Program-made: the position numbers and the translations under genes
The notes under the pieces: generated by a model
What the model was told of the DNA's origin: nothing
The model's database searches: none
The model's input: only the letters and a program-made list of their open reading frames with translations
Origin: Bacteroidales bacterium UBA3764
GTDB taxonomy: Bacteria > Bacteroidota > Bacteroidia > Bacteroidales > UBA932
DNA: 6,074 bases
Assembly (NCBI GenBank): GCA_002371115.1
Contig: DFFY01000085.1
Span: 1 to 6,074 of the forward strand
Direction: 5' to 3'
Part shown: piece after piece, positions 1-5,739 of the stretch
Layout: every line of letters starts with the position of its first letter
Position numbering within the stretch: the first letter of the stretch is position 1

Positions 1-1
1 C

Positions 2-685
2 AACGGCAACAAGATGATCACCACCTCCGGTGGCGGTGCGCTCATTACTTCTTCGGATGACGAGTGGCGCGAGATCATGATGTACGCCACGCAGTACCGC
101 GAAAGCTACCCCTACTACCAGCACGAGAAGATCGGGTATAATTATAGGATGTCCAACATTTGCGCAGGCATCGGCCGTGGCCAGATGACGGTGGTGGAGG
201 ACCACCTGGCGCATCACAAGCACGTGCAGAAGCTGTATGAGGAGCTCCTGGCCGATGTGCCTGGTGTTAAGGTCCATTCCCAGCCGGCCGGTGGAGACTA
301 TGATTCGAACTACTGGCTGTGCACGATTACGATTGACCCTTCGGTGCGGATTAAGGGGCAGGAGGATGCCTATAAAACCATCGTCAAAGGCGCCGTTGGT
401 GGCGCTGCCGGTGTGATCCACATGGCTTCGTCTGCTACGACTGACTGTCAGCCGAATGATAACGTTGAGGCCTTGCGCGTCCTGATGGATCAGGCGCAGA
501 TTGAGGCCCGCCCCGTGTGGAAACCCATGCACAAGCAGCCGTGCTACAAAGGCGTGCCTTGTTATCTGAATGGCGTGAGCGAGGCTATCTTCAAGGTTGG
601 CATGTGCCTCCCCGCCGGTCCGTATGTCAGCGATGACGATGTGCGCTATATCGTGGAGACGATAAAATCGGCCATCGTTAAATGA
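2..685 (+). CDS. DegT/DnrJ/EryC1/StrS-family PLP-dependent sugar aminotransferase, 5'-truncated by window edge
   Basis: The open frame enters from the left edge, so the start is outside the window and about 227 C-terminal residues are visible; the family is usually about 360-400 residues. The first residues read NGNKMITTSGGGAL, the family's signature around the lysine (bases 11-13) that forms the Schiff base with pyridoxal phosphate. Further on come YNYRMSNICAGIGRGQ and ARPVWKPMHKQPCYKG, both typical of enzymes that transaminate nucleotide-linked 4-keto-6-deoxy sugars (PglE/WecE-like). The family uses glutamate to make amino sugars for O-antigen, capsule or glycan assembly in the cytoplasm. 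A segment of about 30 residues before the ARPVWKPMH block (GAVGGAAG to NDNVEAL) looks longer than in the basic family, and I believe it occurs in some Bacteroidales homologues (memory, not checked). The substrate cannot be told. The wbuC gene downstream supports a polysaccharide role. Confidence 0.92.
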   Translation, partial: NGNKMITTSGGGALITSSDDEWREIMMYATQYRESYPYYQHEKIGYNYRMSNICAGIGRGQMTVVEDHLAHHKHVQKLYEELLADVPGVKVHSQPAGGDYDSNYWLCTITIDPSVRIKGQEDAYKTIVKGAVGGAAGVIHMASSATTDCQPNDNVEALRVLMDQAQIEARPVWKPMHKQPCYKGVPCYLNGVSEAIFKVGMCLPAGPYVSDDDVRYIVETIKSAIVK

Positions 686-696
686 TTGCATCGCTG

Positions 697-730
697 AAAG
701 GGGTGTGGGTCTTTCGCTCATGCCCCTTTT
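697..730 (+). terminator. Strong hairpin with short T-tail between aminotransferase and wbuC
   Basis: Bases 697-709 pair with 717-729 in a 13-bp stem with three G-T wobbles and a 7-base loop (710-716), ending in TTTT. It begins 12 bases after the aminotransferase stop and ends about 18 bases before the wbuC start. The T-run is short and followed by GGCTGG, so it may be a partial terminator, an mRNA-stability element or a processing site within an operon. Confidence 0.5.
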
Positions 731-748
731 GGCTGGAGGACTTGTAGG

Positions 749-1144
749 ATGATTATTGACCAGAAAATACTTGATGACTTGTCCGCCCAGGCCAAGGCCT
801 CGCCACGGCTGCGGATGAATATGGATCTTCGGAACTCGGCCGCGGATCAGTCGCAGCGGATGCTCAATGCGCTGGAGCCGGGGACGGTGATGCCAATCCA
901 TCGGCACCTTTCATCCTCAGAGACAGTGGCTATATTACGCGGAAAGATCTGCTGGCACTTCTATGACGAGTCGGGAAAAGAGACGGAATCCGTCGTGCTG
1001 GACGCCAATGGTGACCTGCGATGCCTCAATGTGGAAAAAGGAAGATGGCATTCGCTGGAATGCCTGGAAAGCGGGAGTGTGCTGTTTGAGTGTAAGGATG
1101 GGCCGTACGCGCCGCTGGGGGAGGGGGAGGTGATGAAGCTATAA
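749..1144 (+). CDS. wbuC: WbuC-family cupin-fold metalloprotein
   Basis: A complete 131-residue protein. Residues 45-65 fit cupin motif 1, G(X)5HXH(X)4E(X)6G, exactly: G45, H51, H53, E58, G65. Motif 2 gives G98 and H101 (KGRWHSLE). H51, H53, E58 and H101 are the expected metal ligands. The segment RMLNALEPGTVMPIHRH is characteristic of WbuC-type proteins, which are encoded in O-antigen and capsule clusters and are thought to act on or sense nucleotide sugars; the actual reaction is not established as far as I know. The ATG at 749 follows a purine-rich stretch (GGAGGACTTGTAGG). The gene sits 63 bp after the aminotransferase and 4 bp before the nitroreductase, which suggests co-transcription with the latter at least. 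Length is normal for the family. Confidence 0.88.
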   Translation: MIIDQKILDDLSAQAKASPRLRMNMDLRNSAADQSQRMLNALEPGTVMPIHRHLSSSETVAILRGKICWHFYDESGKETESVVLDANGDLRCLNVEKGRWHSLECLESGSVLFECKDGPYAPLGEGEVMKL

Positions 1145-1148
1145 GCCT

Positions 1149-1664
1149 ATGGAATTCAATGATGTACTGAATCGCCGCTACTCCTGCCGCGCGTTTGCGG
1201 CGGGAGGGGTGGAGCAGGAGAAGGTGGACCGGATCCTGGAGGCCGGGCGGATTGCGCCGACGGCGGTGAACAAGCAGCCGGTGCATATCTGGGCGGTCTC
1301 CCGTCCGGAGACGCTGGAGGCTATGAGGGGCGTGACGCGCTCCAATTATGGCGCGCCGCTGTTGCTGGTCGTGGGCTGCCGGCCTGAGGATGCGTGGGTG
1401 CGGCGCTACGACGGCAAGAACGGCGCCGAGGTGGACGCCACCATCGTTGCCACGTATCTGATGCTGGCGGCGGAGAACGAGGGCCTGACCACCCTCTGGG
1501 TCGGCTCCTTCGACCCTGCCCTGCTACGGGACATCCTTCCTGGCGCTGAGGAGTATGAGTTGGTGGCAATGATCAACGTGGGCTATCCCGCTGCGGGGTG
1601 TGAGCCTTCAGCTATGCATGGTGTACGGAAGCCGGTAGGGGAGTTGGTGACGAGGGTGGAGTAG
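1149..1664 (+). CDS. Nitroreductase-family FMN oxidoreductase
   Basis: A 171-residue cytoplasmic protein starting at the ATG 4 bp after the wbuC stop. The N-terminus has the family's FMN-phosphate motif (NRRYSCRAF, residues 8-16) and the APTAVNKQP block (residues 36-44), which commonly reads APSxxNxQPW. The C-terminal half has ATYLMLAAENEGLTTLWVG (residues 98-116), matching the LAAxxxGLGTxWxG segment, and INVGYPAAG (143-151), matching the nucleotide-binding IxxGYP motif. These short nitroreductases form homodimers with FMN and use NAD(P)H; the physiological substrate is unknown. The spacing points to one transcript with wbuC, although the chemistry does not obviously belong to polysaccharide synthesis. 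Codon use is strongly GC-rich, unlike everything downstream. Confidence 0.9.
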   Translation: MEFNDVLNRRYSCRAFAAGGVEQEKVDRILEAGRIAPTAVNKQPVHIWAVSRPETLEAMRGVTRSNYGAPLLLVVGCRPEDAWVRRYDGKNGAEVDATIVATYLMLAAENEGLTTLWVGSFDPALLRDILPGAEEYELVAMINVGYPAAGCEPSAMHGVRKPVGELVTRVE

Positions 1665-1773
1665 GTAATGGTGTTGTGATGGTGTGGGATACCTCGGTTG
1701 TGCGAATTGGTTACTGTTAGGTGTTAGGGTGTTCTTTGAGAAAGATTATTTCGTCAATTATTAGTATATTTAC

Positions 1774-1805
1774 GAATCTTCTCTTTTAATAAGATTCTGT
1801 TTTTT
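1774..1805 (+). terminator. AT-rich hairpin plus T6 run, terminator or leader attenuator
   Basis: GAATCTT (1774-1780) and AAGATTC (1791-1797) form a perfect 7-bp stem with a 10-base loop, followed by TG and six T. It lies 110 bp after the nitroreductase stop and only 14 bp before the start of the next gene. It could end the polysaccharide transcript, or act inside the leader of the 1820 gene. The stem is AT-rich, so its strength is doubtful. Confidence 0.45.
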
Positions 1806-1819
1806 AGTTAGAAATAGCA

Positions 1820-2176
1820 ATGGATACGGAGAAAGAATTGACATTGAAGTTGATAGAAATACTCGCGAAGAAAGATGCTACTCCAGAGGAAAAGAAGGTA
1901 CAAGCCCTCATCAAGTCTGCTCTTCTGAGCGAGAACTTGTTCGCTTTTATAAAAGAGGTTGAGCTTGCGTCTCAAGGGATTGGAAAGGTCCGCTCGGAAA
2001 CCGTGAAAGGATTGGTCGAGTATGCAAGGGCTCATAACGAAGCGCAGATTAGAACTTTATACGGTGCGTTAGACAGAGTTGAGGCAATCGTCGAGCAAGA
2101 GAATAACCGGTTGACGGAGGCAGAAGTAATGGTCCGTGGGACATTGTCTTATCTTGGGCTGTTGCAGGAGGATTGA
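1820..2176 (+). CDS. Small helical protein of unknown function
   Basis: I do not recognise this 118-residue protein. It is highly charged, rich in Glu, Lys, Ala and Leu, contains few prolines, no cysteines and no membrane segment or signal peptide, and should be almost entirely alpha-helical. Residues 75-100 (AQIRTLYGALDRVEA onward) have leucine, valine and isoleucine spacing compatible with an amphipathic or coiled-coil helix. It starts at ATG 1820 (MDTEKELTLKLIEIL), preceded by the AT-rich stretch usual for Bacteroidetes starts. It stands alone between the GC-rich polysaccharide genes and the IS relic, and its base composition resembles the accessory genes to the right. It could be accessory cargo, a chaperone-like or structural helper, or an orphan. 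No partner is visible immediately beside it. Confidence 0.6.
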   Translation: MDTEKELTLKLIEILAKKDATPEEKKVQALIKSALLSENLFAFIKEVELASQGIGKVRSETVKGLVEYARAHNEAQIRTLYGALDRVEAIVEQENNRLTEAEVMVRGTLSYLGLLQED

Positions 2177-2378
2177 GATTCCTGTTAGCATTAATGCTGT
2201 CGAAATGGGGATTCACGTACCGATTAACCAGTATACGATAATAGATTGGTCGTTTATTATCTTGCGGTTTTGTGTAATAATTGATTGCTCTCTATAGAGG
2301 ATGTGGTGTTGAGCCAAGATAGTGTCAATTATGGGGGTGACATCCCCAATATTAAAAGGCTCAAGTTTCGCAAGTGAT
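2177..2378. other. Non-coding stretch with small palindromes
   Basis: No convincing gene is seen. It contains a perfect 12-base palindrome AGCATTAATGCT (2187-2198), 10 bases after the orphan gene's stop but without a T-run, a 10-base palindrome CTCTATAGAG (2290-2299), and a short TGGGG/CCCCA stem around 2332-2347. The right part may be the outer end of the IS element, because the transposase relic's C-terminus lies at 2379, but no terminal inverted repeat partner could be found. Confidence 0.35.
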
Positions 2379-2919
2379 TTAGGCGGCCGCTGCGGCGAGG
2401 TCTGGCCGGTCGAAAGCCATCTTCACTGCTTTGATTTGATGATTGTTGTTTATTACGTTTTCAGTTAACTCGAACGGATCGCAAGAGATGAACTCCGCAA
2501 TGACGTTGAGGTAAGTTCTATGGTTTCACCGGTCAGTTCAGTGAACAGGCCGCCAATGGTCTCGTACGATTCAAAGCGCTTGACGGTCCCGAGTATATTG
2601 TACTGTATCATGCATAGGGACAGAGCCGCTATCTGCCCCGCGAAGTCGACACACTGGCATTTCCCAAGTTCAGCAATCCCTTCATCTCTTTATGAGCCAC
2701 TTCGATACACCATCTTCTGGCATGCAGTTCAAAGGTCCGTTTGGCATCTATTCCCATGTCCGTCGTGATGGGGGCGTTCCAGGATCCGTTGCCCTTCTTG
2801 TAGGAGAACAGCTTGCCAAGGGCGCTGTCGGCGTAGTTCGCTGTCGTCTTCACGGAGAAGAACGGGAACAGGACAAGCAGTTTCACCAACTGAACGAAGG
2901 TGAACTTGTAGTTCGATTC
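2379..2919 (-). pseudogene. Degenerate IS4-family transposase, internally deleted and frameshifted
   Basis: On the minus strand three consecutive frames piece together a transposase relic. From about 2919 down to 2800 it reads SNYKFTFVQLVKLLVLFPFF and then ADSALGKLFSYKK, resembling the N-terminal region of Bacteroidetes IS4-like transposases. It then jumps straight to GNGSWNAPITTD and HARRWCIEVAHKEMKG, which fits the IS4 Y-(2)-R-(3)-E-(6)-K signature with His in place of the Tyr. The central core carrying the two catalytic Asp is therefore missing. Near 2662 the frame shifts (one base missing) into GKCQCVDFAGQIAALSL and VKRFESYETIGGLF. Near 2507 it shifts again into NVIAEFISCDPFELT, ending with AFDRPDLAAAAA and TAA at 2379. 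A stop at 2920-2922 blocks the N-terminal frame, and no start is evident. Such a protein cannot transpose. Family membership rests on motif recognition. Confidence 0.8.
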
Positions 2920-3011
2920 TTAACCGGACCCACCGTTTTGGCCTGTATGACGAGTTTATCCAGGGGGAAGGGTAGGCTGAGTTTGGAGTTTGGATTTGAG
3001 ATTAGAGTTGC

Positions 3012-3050
3012 ACAATATTTTTGGAGAAGTGGACAATATTTTCGGAGAAG
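3012..3050. repeat. Two-copy 21-bp tandem repeat upstream of the nuclease/ATPase operon
   Basis: ACAATATTTTTGGAGAAG (3012-3029) recurs as ACAATATTTTCGGAGAAG (3033-3050), 17 of 18 bases identical, with a period of 21 bp (two helical turns). The second copy ends 6 bp before a TAnnTTTG box. Same-face spacing next to a promoter suggests a pair of regulator binding sites; this is inference. Confidence 0.6.
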
Positions 3051-3056
3051 ATTCGT

Positions 3057-3064
3057 TAATTTTG
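3057..3064 (+). promoter_or_regulatory. Putative Bacteroidetes -7 box for the GIY-YIG/ATPase operon
   Basis: TAATTTTG fits the Bacteroidetes -7 consensus TAnnTTTG exactly and lies 27 bp upstream of the first start codon of the operon. No good TTTG is seen 19-21 bp further upstream; that position falls inside the second copy of the tandem repeat. An activator bound to the repeat could substitute for a weak -33 element. Confidence 0.45.
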
Positions 3065-3091
3065 TAGAATGGAATATAGATAGTCGTTATA

Positions 3092-3517
3092 ATGAAGATA
3101 TATAGTATTCAGTTTGAAGGTTATTGGCTGGAACGGAACAAGGGGGATGTACCGGCCCAAAGTGGTGTGTACCTTGTTTATCGCGGCCAATATAACATAG
3201 AAAAGAATATTGTCGAGCTTAATGAAATCATCTACATAGGTCAGTCGGTGAATATGAGAGAGCGCATAGTGAATCACGACCACCTCCAAGCTTTTAATGC
3301 AACTTTGAATGCCGGTGAGACATTGTGCTATTCCTGTGCCGCTGTTGATGAAGAGGATTTGGATATAGTTGAAAACGCTTTGATTATTGCACAGAAGCCT
3401 CGTTTGAATGAAACGATACGAAACGATGTTGATTACTCTGAGAAGAGATTTCGGGTGAATGGCAGGTGCTCTTTGTTAAAGTACACTGATTTTACAATAA
3501 CATCTAATGCAAATTAA
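3092..3517 (+). CDS. GIY-YIG-domain putative nuclease
   Basis: A 141-residue protein with a GIY-YIG endonuclease core. The GIY half is SGVYLVYRG (residues 24-32), the YIG half is IIYIGQSVNMRERI (46-59) with R56/R58 in the position of the conserved arginine, H62/H64 follow, E94 in IVENALI (92-98) fits the metal-binding glutamate, and N106 in KPRLNE (102-107) the conserved asparagine. Family members cut DNA (homing enzymes, UvrC, restriction enzymes, repair nucleases), and here all the expected catalytic residues seem present. The domain fills most of the protein, leaving only a short C-terminal tail. The ATG at 3092 is the first after an in-frame stop. The gene is 3 bp upstream of the ATPase gene, so the two are almost certainly co-transcribed. 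It may be a dedicated effector of the ATPase system. Activity and target are unknown. Confidence 0.82.
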   Translation: MKIYSIQFEGYWLERNKGDVPAQSGVYLVYRGQYNIEKNIVELNEIIYIGQSVNMRERIVNHDHLQAFNATLNAGETLCYSCAAVDEEDLDIVENALIIAQKPRLNETIRNDVDYSEKRFRVNGRCSLLKYTDFTITSNAN

Positions 3518-3520
3518 GCT

Positions 3521-4789
3521 ATGGCACGTCTGACGATAAAAAATATTGGACCCGTGAGTAGCGTGAAGATGAATCTTCGTGCGGTGAATGTCTTGATGGG
3601 CCCCCAAGGGTGTGGCAAGAGTACAATAGCTAAAATCATCAGTTTCTGCTGCTGGTTGGAGAAGGATTGCCTTATCCATCTGTCTACGGAATACGTGGAC
3701 AAGGAATATGTCAACAGCCATCTTATAGAGTTTTACCGGATGAAGAGCTATTTCTGGCGTGACTCATTTATAGATTACGAGGGGACTGCAATATCTTTCC
3801 GATATGAGAAGGGAAAAGTGTCGGTCAATAAGACAGAGCGTTTCCTGGAGTCGGCGGTTGGCAAGGTGTCATACATCCCTGCTGAAAGGAATGTGATTCT
3901 GCTACCGAATATCGGGCAGATTCCATTGAATATGGATTACCTGCAAAGCTACATTTTCGACTGGTTGGCTCTTCGGGGACGTTTTGACGGGGAGAATGCA
4001 ATAGGTCTGCTTGATATGGATGCTGAGTATTACTATGATGATACTCAAAAAAGAGACCTGATCAGGCTGGACGGCAGGAATAATATTTTCCTGACCGAAG
4101 CTTCGAGCGGTATCCAGTCGGCAACACCTCTGTATGCTTCGATGGAGTACCTGACGGATGTCATTTACCGCATTAAGGAAAGTGTGTCTTTTGAAAGGCA
4201 GAGGTTGATCGAGAGTTCTGTAAACAGCGTTCAGGCTGATGTAATTAATAGCATCCAGAAAGAGCAGGAGGCCCAAGAAAAACAAGAGCTTTCCAATGGA
4301 CTTGGTTTGTACAACATCATAGACGGCTCGGCAATTGATGCTCGCTTGGAGGCCATCAAGGACAATATCTCGCGCACCCATTTCGCCAGGGTGATTATGG
4401 AAGAGCCCGAGTTGAGTATCTTCCCGAGGTCTCAGGTGGCGATGGTCCGTGATTTCTTGAGGATGCTGAATACGGAAAGAGATATGCTGGTACTTACCAC
4501 GCATAGCCCGTATGTGCTTTATGCCTTGAATAACTTTATGTTGGGCTGGCTGGCGAAGGAGAATATGGAGGAAGAAGGCGAAGATAGGTTGTTGGCTCAG
4601 GCAGATGCTTTCGTTGATCCCAAGTCGGTGTCGGTATGGGAAATCAAAGATGGGCAATTCCTGCCCGACAAAAACAGTGAAAATGGAACTATTCAGGATG
4701 CAAATGGCCTCATTCGTGGAAACTACTTTGATCGTATAATGAAAGAGGTGATGGGCGACTTCAGTGCTTTCCTTGGTTATTATGAGTAG
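3521..4789 (+). CDS. AAA/ABC-type ATPase (AAA_15/AAA_21-like, OLD-type head without Toprim)
   Basis: A complete 422-residue ATPase. The N-terminus MARLTIKNIGPVSSVKMNL is the usual opening beta strand of SMC/RecF/OLD-like ATPases. Walker A is GPQGCGKST (residues 27-35). SYIPAERNVI (117-126) and the signature-like ASSGIQS (194-200) match related bacterial ATPases. A Glu/Gln-rich, probably helical insert lies at about 215-260. Walker B is VIMEEPELSIFP (291-302) with E294/E295, and the H-loop is TTHSPYVL (326-333) with H328. No Toprim, HNH or other nuclease domain is fused to it, so any nuclease must come from a neighbour. It starts 3 bp after the GIY-YIG stop, and its end overlaps the next gene by 8 bp. 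ATPases of this type power or regulate defence systems such as Septu, PARIS and Gabija-like systems. By analogy it would dimerise, bind ATP and control the nucleases beside it. Confidence 0.88.
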   Translation: MARLTIKNIGPVSSVKMNLRAVNVLMGPQGCGKSTIAKIISFCCWLEKDCLIHLSTEYVDKEYVNSHLIEFYRMKSYFWRDSFIDYEGTAISFRYEKGKVSVNKTERFLESAVGKVSYIPAERNVILLPNIGQIPLNMDYLQSYIFDWLALRGRFDGENAIGLLDMDAEYYYDDTQKRDLIRLDGRNNIFLTEASSGIQSATPLYASMEYLTDVIYRIKESVSFERQRLIESSVNSVQADVINSIQKEQEAQEKQELSNGLGLYNIIDGSAIDARLEAIKDNISRTHFARVIMEEPELSIFPRSQVAMVRDFLRMLNTERDMLVLTTHSPYVLYALNNFMLGWLAKENMEEEGEDRLLAQADAFVDPKSVSVWEIKDGQFLPDKNSENGTIQDANGLIRGNYFDRIMKEVMGDFSAFLGYYE

Positions 4790-5369
4790 TATGGAGAGAG
4801 TGTTTTCCGGTTGCGTGGTCTCGAACGTGGATTCTTTCGTTGTTGACTATACGAACGATGATGACAAGTCCGTGTCCAAGCGGGGTGTCGAGATTACTCG
4901 TGAAGACCCTGGATATGAGCATGGGGCTTTCCACTTGACAGACAGTTTTGCAGTGGAGTATTATACCGTCAATTTTGAGCATAATCCGGCTTTCTTTACC
5001 AGAGTGGATGGCAAGAAGCTTCGTAACTGCGAGTGTATGTTTTCTTCTTGCTATGCAAAGAAGAAAAAATGGGCTTTGCTGCTGGAAATGAAATACAGCA
5101 AGGAGAAGAATATCAAGGAGAATGCAATAAATGCTCTTGACGAATTGGAGAAGACAAAGGATATTCTAATGGAGAGGAACGTTCTGAATCTTGATGAATA
5201 TCGTATATACTTCGATATTTCTTTTCCGGAGTATTCGCATCGGGAGCCATTCCAATCATTCCTCTTTAGCCAGGAGGATCTTCTCGATTATAAGGAGAAA
5301 CATAAAGTGAACTTGTTTGGCTATAATCGTATTGCTGTTGCAAATGGCGCTTATTTGAATCCGGCCTAG
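4782..5369 (+). CDS. Unknown protein with a PD-(D/E)XK-like E-x-K motif, translationally coupled to the ATPase
   Basis: A 195-residue protein starting at ATG 4782, whose first codons overlap the ATPase stop (ATGAGTAG); ATG 4791 is an alternative start. No family is recognised with certainty. Residues 75-104 run VDGKKLRNCECMF, then a Lys-rich turn, then WALLLEMKYS: a hydrophobic strand ending in E102-x-K104, preceded by an acidic residue (E84) on what may be the previous strand. This is the arrangement of the PD-(D/E)XK nuclease active site. A helix with ENAINALDELEKTKDIL follows, then a strand RIYFDISFP (141-149), as expected in that fold. The N-terminal 70 residues are acidic and of unknown role. 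The overlap implies translation coupling and probably a complex with the ATPase. It could instead be a non-catalytic regulatory subunit; the nuclease assignment is inference from one motif and predicted strands. Confidence 0.75.
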   Translation: MSSMERVFSGCVVSNVDSFVVDYTNDDDKSVSKRGVEITREDPGYEHGAFHLTDSFAVEYYTVNFEHNPAFFTRVDGKKLRNCECMFSSCYAKKKKWALLLEMKYSKEKNIKENAINALDELEKTKDILMERNVLNLDEYRIYFDISFPEYSHREPFQSFLFSQEDLLDYKEKHKVNLFGYNRIAVANGAYLNPA

Positions 5370-5372
5370 ATT

Positions 5373-5468
5373 TCTGCCGTTTGCAATGGGCTTGTTCAGA
5401 AGATGCTGGGGGTGAGTAGGGCCACGGCGATGAGGATTCTGCAGAAACTGGGAGTGCTGCTGGAGCCG
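5373..5468 (+). pseudogene. Helix-turn-helix-like relic behind the operon
   Basis: Immediately after the stop of the preceding gene, and in the same frame, the translation reads SAVCNGLVQKMLGVSRATAM followed by RILQKLGVLLEPV. LGVSRATAMRILQKLGVL looks like the recognition helix and following wing of a winged helix-turn-helix (compare the C-terminal HTH of some Fic-type and transposon proteins). No start precedes it other than ATG 5403, and after about 5468 the frame runs antisense through the DUF2442 gene. It is probably a leftover of a larger gene or of a rearrangement, not a gene in itself. Confidence 0.3.
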
Positions 5469-5477
5469 GTTGTTCTT

Positions 5478-5726
5478 CTATGCGGCTGGTGCCCCTTTTT
5501 CGTAGAGGTATTCAGGCGCGAATCCAATCTCATTATTCCAATCGACAGTCCAGCCGTCAAGGGTGTAATTGCGGAAATACTCCGGATTCTGGAGTTTCGT
5601 AAAGATGCCCTTGTCGTAGATGCTGGAGAAGTCGAAAACGCGCACCTCGCCATTGCTGAAGGTGAGCTTCAGCAAATATCCGGAGATATACTCGACGGCG
5701 GTGACGTGTAGGAATTCCGTGTTCAT
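5478..5726 (-). CDS. DUF2442-domain protein
   Basis: An 82-residue protein starting at ATG 5726 (MNTEFLHVTAVEYISGYLLK). It matches DUF2442: the VTAVEYxxxYxLxLTFSNGEVRVFDFSSI strand-rich half, then NPEYFRNYTLDGWTVDWNNEIGFAPEYLYE, with the family's closing aP.yLYe motif. DUF2442 proteins are often encoded directly beside DUF4160 proteins and are suspected members of toxin-antitoxin-like pairs; function is unproven. Here it lies 13 bp downstream of the broken DUF4160 gene and should be read from the same promoter. The longer reading frame to 5834 is not used because its first 36 residues are antisense to the DUF4160 end. The gene runs toward the ATPase operon, so the two transcription units converge. 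Confidence 0.85.
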   Translation of the reverse strand: MNTEFLHVTAVEYISGYLLKLTFSNGEVRVFDFSSIYDKGIFTKLQNPEYFRNYTLDGWTVDWNNEIGFAPEYLYEKGAPAA

Positions 5727-5739
5727 ATTCGCATTTATT

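Noticed and set aside
3012..3050. CRISPR-like repeats
   Set aside because: Only two imperfect copies separated by 3 bases, with no spacers and no cas genes.
2930..3091. Retron-type or other structured ncRNA upstream of the operon
   Set aside because: No reverse transcriptase gene is present and no long inverted repeat is seen in this stretch.
2692..3105. Plus-strand open frame of 137 codons
   Set aside because: It is antisense to the transposase relic, overlaps the GIY-YIG start, and its translation resembles nothing known.
3902..4657. Long minus-strand open frame (251 codons) inside the ATPase gene
   Set aside because: It lies wholly antisense to a gene with clear Walker and H-loop motifs, and its translation has no recognisable domain.
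4764..4781. GTG start giving six more residues for the third operon gene
   Set aside because: ATG 4782 overlaps the ATPase stop in the usual coupling arrangement and is a stronger start.
3521..5369. Assignment to Septu, Gabija, PARIS or OLD
   Set aside because: No HNH partner, no UvrD-like helicase and no Toprim domain is present, so the named systems do not fit the visible domains.
5403..5711. Plus-strand open frame of 102 codons as a real gene
   Set aside because: Only its first part looks HTH-like; the rest is antisense to the well-supported DUF2442 gene.
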